Assembly: GCA_964411985.1 (NCBI GenBank)
Contig: CAYPNF010000011.1
Location: forward strand, 124,001 to 188,000
Length of the DNA stretch: 64,000 nucleotides
DNA from: CAYPNF01 sp964411985
Lineage (GTDB): Bacteria > Verrucomicrobiota > Verrucomicrobiia > Limisphaerales > J093
Direction: 5' to 3'
The position numbers and the translations under genes are program-made. Below, one piece after another: positions 34,265 through 42,622 of this stretch; the stretch's first letter is position 1, and every line of letters starts with the position of its first letter. The notes beneath the pieces are model-generated. The model was not told where the DNA came from, did no database searches, and worked only from the letters and a program-made list of their open reading frames with translations.

Positions 34265-34903
34265 ATGAAAATGCGTAATCTGATTCTCGCGTCGACCCTG
34301 TCCGCCCTGCTGAGCCTGAGCGCCAAGGCGCAGGTGGCTACGGGTGCCAGCGGCGTCATCGGTACGACCATTGTGCCAACGACCCAACAGGTGCCGCTGG
34401 GCCCTACCCTGGACGTAGTTCCTTACGTGTCGGCGGATGGGTACACAATCCAGATGACTCTGATCCCCACCCTAACGGAGTTTCTGGGCTATGATGACCC
34501 TGGACAGTTCGCCGTAGTCGCCCAGGGCGGTGCCGGTTCCTCCGTCGGTAACACTGTGACCGCTCCCGTGGCCCTTCCACGCCTGCGCGTTCGCCAGGTC
34601 ACCACCAGTTCCATCGTGTGGGATGGGCAGACCGTGGTGCTGGGCGGTTTGATCTCTGAGCGCGTGCTGAAGGTCAAGGACAAGATCCCGTTCTTTGGTG
34701 ACCTTCCCCTCGTGGGCCGATTGTTCCGCAGCGAGGCGTCTTCCAGCAAAAAGAAGAATCTGGTGATCTTTGTTAGTCCCACGATCATCGATCCCGCTGG
34801 CAACCGCCTCCACACCGACGACAATCTGCCTTACGACCCGAACAAGGTACCTGCACAGGTGCCGTTTGCTCCTGTTGCTCCGACTCCTGAGGCGAAGTTC
34901 TAG
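34265..34903 (+). CDS. Secretin, C-terminal part with its own signal peptide
   Basis: A 212-residue protein that begins with a new signal peptide (MKMRNLILASTLSALLSLS, cleavage near AKAQ). It continues with the second half of a secretin core: LDVVPYVSADGYTIQMTLIP, then VRQVTTSSIVWDGQTVVLGG, then IPFFGDLPLVGRLFR and NLVIFVSPTIIDPAG. The last three are the most conserved secretin C-terminal motifs. The first half of that core ends in the preceding gene, 41 bases upstream. The two products must meet in the outer membrane if the channel is functional. No obvious Shine-Dalgarno precedes the ATG. A terminator follows. Confidence 0.88.
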   Translation: MKMRNLILASTLSALLSLSAKAQVATGASGVIGTTIVPTTQQVPLGPTLDVVPYVSADGYTIQMTLIPTLTEFLGYDDPGQFAVVAQGGAGSSVGNTVTAPVALPRLRVRQVTTSSIVWDGQTVVLGGLISERVLKVKDKIPFFGDLPLVGRLFRSEASSSKKKNLVIFVSPTIIDPAGNRLHTDDNLPYDPNKVPAQVPFAPVAPTPEAKF

Positions 34904-34931
34904 TCCGAGTAGAAAGCCCTTTTGCAGCAGG

Positions 34932-34963
34932 GGACGGGTGGACAGCCCGTCCTCTTGCGTTTT
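34932..34963 (+). terminator. Intrinsic terminator after the pilus/secretin cluster
   Basis: Perfect 7-base-pair stem GGACGGG / CCCGTCC (34932-34938, 34946-34952) with a 7-base loop, followed by TCTTGCGTTTT. Confidence 0.75.
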
Positions 34964-34971
34964 AGGAACCC

Positions 34972-35907
34972 TTGAGCGATCAACCCCCGAATCCACCGGG
35001 CTGCGAGGCGAGATCGGCCGCTAGCGGGCCCTCTCTGCTGTTGGTGGATGGCCATGCGTATGCCTACCGTTCGTTTTACGCCATCAAGGGGTTGCGATCG
35101 CCCACCGGGACGCCTACCAATGGGATTTTCGGCTTCATCAAAGCAGTCCAGAAGTTGCAGGGCCTGAATCCGCAAGTCATCGCCGTGATCTGGGATGGCG
35201 GACTGTCAGCCGAAAGGGTGGCGTTGGTTCCGGGGTATAAGGCGCAGCGGCCTCCCATGCCCGCCGACCTCGAGGCTCAATTGGATGGAATGGTCTCCTG
35301 GTTGGAAGCCTCTGGCATTGATTCGATTTTGAGGGAGGCTACCGAGGCAGATGATGCCATTGCCACCCTCGCGATGGAGGCGTCGGCACAGGGTGAAGTA
35401 GTCTGGATCGCAAGCAGCGACAAGGACTTCCTTCAGTTGGTGAATGACCGAGTGCGGCTTGTGAGTCCGGCCGATCCCGATCTAAAGCCAATCGGCGTTG
35501 CCGAAGTGATCGGCAAGACGGGAGTGAGGCCGGATCAGATTGTTGATTACCTGAGTATGGTAGGTGATTCAGTCGACAATATAAAAGGTCTTGATGGAGT
35601 GGGGGCGAAGACCGCTGTTAAGCTGCTCCATCAGTTTGTCTCCTGGGAAGGGATCGTTCAGGCGGCCCCCACCTTGGGTTCGGAGCGCTTGCGTGGCGTG
35701 CTGGATAGTTCGAGTGACATTATGACCCGCAACCGATCCATGATCCGGCTCAAATTGGACTTGGACCTTGGGGTGAGCTGCGACGATCTGGGGAAGGGGA
35801 AGATGGATGTGGAACGACTGCGAACGCTCTATCGCGACTGGGGATTTGAGTCGATGTCGAGGGGCCTGCCAACCCCTGCTTTTCGGCAGGGAGAATTGTT
35901 CGTATAA
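34972..35907 (+). CDS. Stand-alone 5'-3' exonuclease (FEN/PolI-N-like)
   Basis: A 311-residue nuclease of the FLAP/ExoIX type. LLLVDGHAYAYRSFYA is the first acidic loop, ATEADDAIATLA the second, SSDKDFLQLV the third, and VGDSVDNIKGLDGVGAKTAVKLL the helix-hairpin-helix (H3TH) with its last aspartates. These match the exonuclease domain of DNA polymerase I without the polymerase part. It probably removes RNA primers or flaps. The start is TTG at 34972, with AGGAA a few bases upstream. It begins nine bases after the terminator T run, so it must have a separate promoter or be read through. Confidence 0.88.
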   Translation: MSDQPPNPPGCEARSAASGPSLLLVDGHAYAYRSFYAIKGLRSPTGTPTNGIFGFIKAVQKLQGLNPQVIAVIWDGGLSAERVALVPGYKAQRPPMPADLEAQLDGMVSWLEASGIDSILREATEADDAIATLAMEASAQGEVVWIASSDKDFLQLVNDRVRLVSPADPDLKPIGVAEVIGKTGVRPDQIVDYLSMVGDSVDNIKGLDGVGAKTAVKLLHQFVSWEGIVQAAPTLGSERLRGVLDSSSDIMTRNRSMIRLKLDLDLGVSCDDLGKGKMDVERLRTLYRDWGFESMSRGLPTPAFRQGELFV

Positions 35908-36126
35908 GCGTGCACTGGCAAATGAAATGCTTTATATTCCCCCGTACCACGGTGCCGCCTGTTGCTGGCACTGGTTCGAAGCCTGAGAGGGCTCGCACGC
36001 CTGGCTTCTGGATTTCGGGATGCTGGAGTGACCCAGCGGTAGCGAGTGGCGGTGTGCCAGTCGCGGAATATTCTCGGAAGAAAACGTAGACAAAGATTAG
36101 GTGCTTTGCTAGAAAGCCGCAACCTT

Positions 36127-38073
36127 ATGCAGTTATCGTCGAGTGCCAGTAAGCGGCTGGCTTTGTTCGCGCTAGCCGGTCTTACGCCGTCATTGTTATT
36201 CGCGCAATCTCCTTTGGTGCGACAGGCAGGTGAGTACCCGATCATCGGTTCCCTCCTTGGCGACCAGGTGTTTGCCGATTGTGCCTTCAACCAGGAAGGG
36301 GGGTACGTGGTATGGCAGGATAACCTTGCCGACGGCGATGGTATCGGGATCAGTGCCCGGCGATTGGACCGGAACCTGGCCGGGGTGATGTCCACGATCC
36401 GCGTCAACGAACAGGCGCAAGGCGATCAGGAACGTCCGCAGGTCGCGATGCTCAAAGGCGGTGGCGCAGCTTTTACCTGGCAGAGTGGGGCGCTCGGTTT
36501 CTCCAAAGTGTACGCACGTTTCATGGCGGCGGATGGGACCTTTCACACCGGGGATCTCCTAGTCAGCAGCTATGCTGGCGGTGGAATGGTGGACCCCCAC
36601 GCGGCGGCGCTCGCTGATGGTTCGGCGGTGATCATCTGGTCCAGCTCGGGTCAGGACGGAAGCATGGAAGGTATCTACGGGGCTCGCTTCAGCGCCAAAG
36701 GAGAGCGGATCGGTGCCGAGTTTCAAGTCAGCCAGACCACCCTGCTCAACCAGCGGTCTCCGGCGGTGAGCGCTCTGACGGGTGATCAATTTGTCGTCGT
36801 CTGGGTGTCCGAGAAAGTCAAAGCCGTCGTCGAGAGCCGTGATCTGGAGGGAAACAATCCTGAAGGTGCCGCGGGACGGATTCCCCTGTACGACGTGAGT
36901 ATCTATGGGCGCCGTTTCAACGCGGAAGGTCCGCTTTCAGACGAATTCATGATCACCAACCTGCCGTTTGCGGCTGCGAATCCCTCGGTGGCTTCTGATG
37001 GGCTGGGTGGTTTCCTCGTGGCGTGGAGCAGTCACGTGGGCCAGACTGAGGTGCAGGGAGTGACGATGCACAATGGGTGGGACATCTTCGGGCGGGCTTA
37101 TGCCGCGAACGGAGTGGCCCTCGCTCCTGAGGTTCGGTTCAACGAGCGCACTTTTGGCGATCAATACGCGCCAAAACTGACCTCCACTTCCGCTGGCTAT
37201 CTGGCGGTATGGACGAGCTTGAATCAGGACGGGTCGGGGCCCGGAGTGATTGGCCGCTACATTCCCGCCTCTGGTTCTCCGGTGAAATCGGAGTTCCTGG
37301 TGAACACCGCTGCGATCGGGCCACAGCAGTATCCTGCGGTTGGGTCGGACGCGAAAGGACGCTGCCTGGTGGTGTGGTCGACCTTTGTGGGGGGAGTCTC
37401 CAGCGTGGATTTGGCTTCGCAGCGGTTCGCGCTTTCGGAAGAGCTTCTCGCACCTTCCAGTCCGTTTGTATCCGCGTTGAGTGCGTCCTCCCTAAGCGTG
37501 GCCTGGCCGGAGTTGTCTGGCTACAGTGTTGAACGCTTTGAACTCTTCGTCGACGGCAATGCCGTTCCGGTGTCGGTGCAGGGGAACCTTTGGAAGCTGT
37601 CGAATCTGGCTCCCGCGAGCAGTCATAGTTTCCGGCTCGCCTACGTACTCACCGATGGCCGGCGGTCGCCGATCTCCGAGAGCACGACCGGTAAGACCTG
37701 GGGGAGTGACGAGAATTTCGATGGGCTGCCGGATGATTGGCAGCAGTCGATCTGGGGTGCGGATGTATCGACTTGGCCGAGCGCCCTTGCCGATACAGAT
37801 GGTGACGGCGCGACGAATCTTCAGGAATTCCTCGCCGGGACCAATCCAGCGGATGTTCAGAGTTCCCTCCGGATCTCGATTCATGCTTCGCCCACGGGCA
37901 ACCGGGTTGTTTGGAACACGGAGAAAGGGAACGTCTACCAGGTCCAGTTCTCCAAGGATCTCAAGAAATGGGAGGATCAGGGCGGGCCAAGGTTCGCACC
38001 GGCCCAGACCGATTCCATTCCCGCTTCACTCGAGGAAGGGCAGTCCTTGTATCGCGTCCTTCGCCTAAGGTAA
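36127..38073 (+). CDS. Large secreted repeat protein with DGDG tail module
   Basis: A 648-residue secreted protein. The signal peptide begins at the ATG at 36127 (MQLSSSASKRLALFALAG, cleavage near LLFAQ); the frame opens upstream at 36046, but that start would bury it. Repeats of the pattern VxxWxSxxQDGxxxGIYGRRFxAxGxxxxxEFxVN (about six, residues 30-440) suggest a beta-propeller. An FN3-like segment follows, then DENFDGLPDDWQ and DTDGDGATNLQEFLAGTNP, a calcium-binding-type module frequent in Verrucomicrobia. The last 60 residues are the recurring tail (YQVQFSKDLKKWEDQ...LYRVLRLR). First of four close-packed secreted-protein genes. Confidence 0.82.
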   Translation: MQLSSSASKRLALFALAGLTPSLLFAQSPLVRQAGEYPIIGSLLGDQVFADCAFNQEGGYVVWQDNLADGDGIGISARRLDRNLAGVMSTIRVNEQAQGDQERPQVAMLKGGGAAFTWQSGALGFSKVYARFMAADGTFHTGDLLVSSYAGGGMVDPHAAALADGSAVIIWSSSGQDGSMEGIYGARFSAKGERIGAEFQVSQTTLLNQRSPAVSALTGDQFVVVWVSEKVKAVVESRDLEGNNPEGAAGRIPLYDVSIYGRRFNAEGPLSDEFMITNLPFAAANPSVASDGLGGFLVAWSSHVGQTEVQGVTMHNGWDIFGRAYAANGVALAPEVRFNERTFGDQYAPKLTSTSAGYLAVWTSLNQDGSGPGVIGRYIPASGSPVKSEFLVNTAAIGPQQYPAVGSDAKGRCLVVWSTFVGGVSSVDLASQRFALSEELLAPSSPFVSALSASSLSVAWPELSGYSVERFELFVDGNAVPVSVQGNLWKLSNLAPASSHSFRLAYVLTDGRRSPISESTTGKTWGSDENFDGLPDDWQQSIWGADVSTWPSALADTDGDGATNLQEFLAGTNPADVQSSLRISIHASPTGNRVVWNTEKGNVYQVQFSKDLKKWEDQGGPRFAPAQTDSIPASLEEGQSLYRVLRLR

Positions 38074-38077
38074 TTCT

Positions 38078-39547
38078 ATGCTTCGTATATTGCGCGAAAG
38101 TCTCGTCGTTGCGGCCCTCGGGCTGATGACGCACCAAGCATTTGCCTTCACCCTGTTGGGGCCCAATACCCCCTGGCAAACGGCGCTGCTGGGCTACAAT
38201 ATCAACTCGCCCATCCCTGGTTTTGGCCCGATGAACCTGGGTGAAGAGTACCGCTGGAACGTGCCCACGCTCTACTACGGCTTCACGAAGGACTTCATGG
38301 ATTACTTCGGTCAGCGCGGAATCGACGAGGTGGAGAAGGCGATCAAAGTCCTCAACGATCTCCCGGAAGCCTCTAAGATGGACATCAACAGCTATCCGGT
38401 CGGGACCGCGCGGATCAACTACCGTGCCCAAGCGTTGGGTTTGACCGACGTAAAGACGATTGCTCTGCAGGTGATGCTCTACGAGTTGGGCGTGGGAGAT
38501 TCCAGCCGCTATGTGTACTCCATCCGGAAGCGATGGACCTATCCGGCCTGCCCTCCCATCAGCTATTTTGTGACCCGCAGGAATTGGGACCCATTCACTT
38601 GGGAATCCACTTCGTACATCAACGGTGATCTCTGGACCTACAATTACATCACCGATAGTTGCGTCAACCCCGGGGCGCTTCTCTTGCCAGAGCCGGTCGA
38701 CCCGATGGCTCTCTTGGGTGTACGGCATGCCCCCGTTTCCTCTGGTTTGGCGCGTTCCCTTTACGGTGCCTACTTCACTACCCTGACCCGCGATGACATC
38801 GCCTGTTTGAAGTACATCTACCGGCCCAGCAACTACAACGTGGAGAACATACCTCCGGGTGCCTTGGGTGGAACGAACTCAACCTTCGTTGGCAGCATTG
38901 GCGGTTCGCCTTGGGAAGTCCCCCCTGCCGCGCTTACCAACTATACCACGGGGACCACGAACGTGGCGGGAGCGACCAACAATTTCTTTGAGCCCGCTTT
39001 ACGTGGCGGTTTGGAGAAGGTCAATTTCGTGCGTGTCAATTACGACTCCATGATGGGGGCCTTTTTTACCCCCAGGACCAATGTCTACGAGGACAAAGTC
39101 ATTTTGAACGGCCGCCAAGTGTCCCAGGTCGTGGGCCGGGTTGTGGCCGCTCCCGACATCCTTTTTGACGCAGCCGATTTGGAGGGTGGTGACTCAGGAG
39201 CGGTGCCAGTAACCTATTCTGAAGCTGCCTATACAATGCTGGCGTGGGACAACAACAACGACATTAATGGCCTGAACGCAACCGAAGTCGGCGGGCCAGG
39301 AACGATGGTGCCCGGCGGGGCCGCGCCTGCGCTGGTGCTGACCTTGAACAAGGTCGGTCCGATTTGGTTCAACACCTGGCCCTCTTTCACCAGCGAAGCG
39401 GATGCTTATGCAACGGGAAATGGGCCCAATACCTGGCTGTTGTGGGGGAGCTATGATGGCTCCACCAACGCGCCGGTCATTTATCCCTTCGGCACTTCGA
39501 TTCAGGAAATCGAGGAGCAGGTTCTGGGGGGGAGCTCAGGCAATTAG
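38078..39547 (+). CDS. Secreted protein of unknown function
   Basis: A 489-residue protein with a signal peptide (MLRILRESLVVAALGLMT, cleavage near AFA). I do not recognise a domain. It is rich in Asn, Tyr and Thr. GVGDSSRYVYS and TRDDIACLKYIYRPSNYN are its most distinctive segments; the latter resembles the end of a matrixin-like zinc protease region, but the HEXXH motif is absent, so that is not claimed. It has no recurring tail and ends in a short Gly/Ser stretch. It starts 4 bases after the previous gene. Confidence 0.7.
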   Translation: MLRILRESLVVAALGLMTHQAFAFTLLGPNTPWQTALLGYNINSPIPGFGPMNLGEEYRWNVPTLYYGFTKDFMDYFGQRGIDEVEKAIKVLNDLPEASKMDINSYPVGTARINYRAQALGLTDVKTIALQVMLYELGVGDSSRYVYSIRKRWTYPACPPISYFVTRRNWDPFTWESTSYINGDLWTYNYITDSCVNPGALLLPEPVDPMALLGVRHAPVSSGLARSLYGAYFTTLTRDDIACLKYIYRPSNYNVENIPPGALGGTNSTFVGSIGGSPWEVPPAALTNYTTGTTNVAGATNNFFEPALRGGLEKVNFVRVNYDSMMGAFFTPRTNVYEDKVILNGRQVSQVVGRVVAAPDILFDAADLEGGDSGAVPVTYSEAAYTMLAWDNNNDINGLNATEVGGPGTMVPGGAAPALVLTLNKVGPIWFNTWPSFTSEADAYATGNGPNTWLLWGSYDGSTNAPVIYPFGTSIQEIEEQVLGGSSGN

Positions 39548-39588
39548 GGAATCCGACGCCCGGGAGTCATTCGATTTGAAGTTTGGTT

Positions 39589-42579
39589 ATGAAGCTGCAC
39601 ATGAACAAGACCCTTTTGGTGGCGGGACTACTGGCAGTAGAGACCGTGCTGGCGACGGACCCTCTCTACATCAATACCGGCACGGTGGATTACTCCCAGG
39701 GCACCGCTCCGCAGATCGACGCGGAGACCTTTGTCAACCTAGGTTCCTTCCGGGTGCAAACCGTCCTCCCGATGGACTTCCAGAATACCCTCTACTTCAC
39801 CAACCGTGGCACGATGTCGGGCTCGGTGGGTTTTCAGTTCATGCGGGCGTCGACCACGGAGCCCGTGCGGCCTGCCGCTGCATTCTACAACGCGCGGAAA
39901 GGCGTGATCCGTGCCTATGAGGGTTTGGGAATCTACGTTTCGAACACGGTCATCTACCCCAATTACATCACCATTGCCGCAACGAACGTGATCAACGAAG
40001 GCTACCTGCGGGTGGCCAACGCCGGCCTGATGCATATTGAAGGCAAGAACGTCAATTTGGCCGGGAGCGGGATCGAAGTGTCGGCGGTGGAACCGTTGGG
40101 TGGGCAAGTGATTGCGCCTCAGGGGTATTTCTATCCTGACACCGCGATTTACGACGTGTACTGGGGCACCAGCAACCAGACCATGAACAGTTCCTCGTTG
40201 ATCCGTTTCTTCAACCCGGATTACCAGGCAGTCTCCCCGCCCAGTGAGGTCACCGATTACTTGGGAGGCGTGGGGAATCAGGCCTTTGGCACTTACCCAG
40301 CCACGCCGTTTGTCTATACGAATATCAATGGCGGCTACTCTCTCACCCTTACCAACCAAAACGGCACGACCACCAACATGTTCGTTCCTACCAACATCAT
40401 TCGTCAGGTCGTGATGGTAGGTTTGGCCGATACCAACATCGAGGTGAGAGCTCGCTTCCTCCAGAGCCGATATTCCCCTGCGGTGACCTTCCGTACGGCT
40501 TGCGTGGAGTTGAGGAGCTACACCACGAACAATGTCACCGAACAGCTGGAAGAGTCAGCACTCTATTTCACCGACCGTCTCGCCTCGGAGACGAACTTGG
40601 TGACGGACACCAACTTGGTGCTGGCCTCGCAGTTGCCGACCCAACGACCCAACGCTTACGAGGTTTGGCGCAGCATGCCGCGGGAGTTTGCCAACGGCAG
40701 TCCCGACAACGCGAGCATGGATCGCAACCTGGTCTGGAACAATACTTTCAGCAACGTATTCGCTACCAATTTCTATGCAGCTTACGCTTGTTACGCGGAT
40801 TCGTTTTCCGCGCAAGCTCCCCCAGTCCCTGGAATGGGGCCGACCGAACAACCAGGTCGCGTTGAGATTCTGGCGGAGAACTTGGATATCTCCAAGACTC
40901 GTTTCCGTGGGGAAGGGTTGATCTCGATGAAGGCCAAGCACTTGGTGGGCAGCCAAGGAGCGAGCGTGGATGCCGCAACGCTCGTGTATGCGCTGGGAAG
41001 CACTAACGGGAATCTCGTGGTCAAGGATATGGCCAAGCAGAGTGTGACCCGTGTTTCCGGGTATTTGCAGGCTTGGAGCGGGCTTTGGACCAACCAGACA
41101 GCGATGATCCTGTCCAACTGGGTCGTGGATCCCACCATACCCACCAATTACTTCTCTCCGATCACCAACTCCATTGACGTGGGGTTGCACGTGCTGATCC
41201 TGGGCGCAGACCTCTTGGTGCGAACGCAGCAAGTGACGATCTACGATTTCGCCGCCCAGAGCAAAAACATTACAGTGGATGACGCGCTCACTGTGACCCA
41301 TGGACTGGTTTTGGAGGGCGAGACCTTTACCCTCAACGGGGGACTGAATCTGACGAATGACCTTCGGGATCTTCAGGCAACCAATTACCCGGGCATTCAG
41401 ACCATTATCAACAATGGTGCCTTGGGGGTGCCCAACACCGCGTACTTGGGTTGGGAGAAGCCCCTTGCCAGAATTGAGAACCGGGGAACCATGCAGGCCT
41501 TGAGTCACTATCTCGCCGCAGACAACATCGTGGAGGAGGGCGGTTCCATCCAATCCGCCGTCGACACGATTATCAAAGCCGGTTCAATGAGGCTTGAGGG
41601 GGGGAGGGATACTTCAGGCGGTGACACGGTCATCGAAGCGCGCGAACTGAAGATGAACAATCAGGCGATCATTGCGAGTGGGCGGGTGAATCTGAAACTG
41701 ACTGACCTGCTCACCGACACGGGAGGAGGGGCCAACAATACCATCACCTGTGGTGATGGATTCAACCTGTTGGTGAAGCCGGTCAGCGGGGATCTCCTGG
41801 GCACCAGCTTCGAAAGTTCCGCACCGAAATTTGCCCTCATCCGCCATACTTGGGCGGGGGAAGACCGTGGAGCCGCTCCAGAGGGCTTCAAGAACAATGC
41901 AGCGATTGGCAAGCTCTCTCTGACGGTGGCTCCGGGGGGAGCTCTGAGTTTTGGTCCTCCGACCGATGATCTTGGAGTGCCGGCAGCCGGAAATTTCGCA
42001 CTCTACGTAGATTCCCTCGTGCTCGATCCGTCGGTGTCCGGTAGTCTTGAAGCAGCTCTTTCGATCGAGTCTGGGATGACGATCTACTTTGCGACCGCCA
42101 ACGTGGCTGTGGATTCCTTGGACGGGAAACTGGGTGGGCGTCTGAAGTGGGTGCCTTCCTATGCAGGCCCTATCAGCGGGGTGGATGTAGCGATGAGGAG
42201 TGCGGCGACCAAAAACATTCTGGCCAACATTTCCCTCGTCGACAGCCAGACCATTGATTCGGACGGTGATGGCATTCCCAACGTCGCGGACAGCTTCCCC
42301 TTCGATGGTCCCACGCTTGGATCGGTCGTGATCCAATCCGGCCCGCCTGCGGTGGCTTTGCTCAGCTGGCGTGCGCTTGGGCATACGGCCTACCAGGTAG
42401 AAATGACGAAGGAGATTCTGGACCCTGTGGTGTGGGATTACCTGGGGACTGTCAGCAACAGCTCTCCAGCAAGCCAGACGGTGACCTTTACCAACGAACT
42501 CGGAAATGACGCTGCTGTCGCTTCACCGCGTTACTACCGGTTGCGCGGTGAACTGTCGGACATTCTGAACAACCGTTAG
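39589..42579 (+). CDS. Large secreted beta-rich protein
   Basis: A 996-residue secreted protein. The ATG at 39589 begins a signal peptide (MKLHMNKTLLVAGLLAVETV). The body is rich in short Asn/Thr beta segments (NTGTVDYSQG, NVINEGYLRVANAG, FTLNGGLNLTNDL, TIINNGALGVPN) of the kind seen in right-handed beta-helix or filamentous surface proteins. Near residue 890 DSDGDGIPNVADSFPFDG is a TSP3-like calcium motif. The tail is the recurring one (YQVEMTKEILDPVVWDYLG...YYRLRGELS). Third of four co-oriented genes; function unknown. Confidence 0.78.
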   Translation: MKLHMNKTLLVAGLLAVETVLATDPLYINTGTVDYSQGTAPQIDAETFVNLGSFRVQTVLPMDFQNTLYFTNRGTMSGSVGFQFMRASTTEPVRPAAAFYNARKGVIRAYEGLGIYVSNTVIYPNYITIAATNVINEGYLRVANAGLMHIEGKNVNLAGSGIEVSAVEPLGGQVIAPQGYFYPDTAIYDVYWGTSNQTMNSSSLIRFFNPDYQAVSPPSEVTDYLGGVGNQAFGTYPATPFVYTNINGGYSLTLTNQNGTTTNMFVPTNIIRQVVMVGLADTNIEVRARFLQSRYSPAVTFRTACVELRSYTTNNVTEQLEESALYFTDRLASETNLVTDTNLVLASQLPTQRPNAYEVWRSMPREFANGSPDNASMDRNLVWNNTFSNVFATNFYAAYACYADSFSAQAPPVPGMGPTEQPGRVEILAENLDISKTRFRGEGLISMKAKHLVGSQGASVDAATLVYALGSTNGNLVVKDMAKQSVTRVSGYLQAWSGLWTNQTAMILSNWVVDPTIPTNYFSPITNSIDVGLHVLILGADLLVRTQQVTIYDFAAQSKNITVDDALTVTHGLVLEGETFTLNGGLNLTNDLRDLQATNYPGIQTIINNGALGVPNTAYLGWEKPLARIENRGTMQALSHYLAADNIVEEGGSIQSAVDTIIKAGSMRLEGGRDTSGGDTVIEARELKMNNQAIIASGRVNLKLTDLLTDTGGGANNTITCGDGFNLLVKPVSGDLLGTSFESSAPKFALIRHTWAGEDRGAAPEGFKNNAAIGKLSLTVAPGGALSFGPPTDDLGVPAAGNFALYVDSLVLDPSVSGSLEAALSIESGMTIYFATANVAVDSLDGKLGGRLKWVPSYAGPISGVDVAMRSAATKNILANISLVDSQTIDSDGDGIPNVADSFPFDGPTLGSVVIQSGPPAVALLSWRALGHTAYQVEMTKEILDPVVWDYLGTVSNSSPASQTVTFTNELGNDAAVASPRYYRLRGELSDILNNR

Positions 42580-42622
42580 GCGCCGGGGTTCAATTACGGC
42601 AAACAGATTTAAGAACAGGCTC

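Noticed and set aside
38078..39547. Matrixin-like protease in the 489-residue secreted protein
   Set aside because: Some segments (TRDDIACLKYIY) resemble the end of matrixin domains, but no HExxHxxGxxH motif is present anywhere in it.
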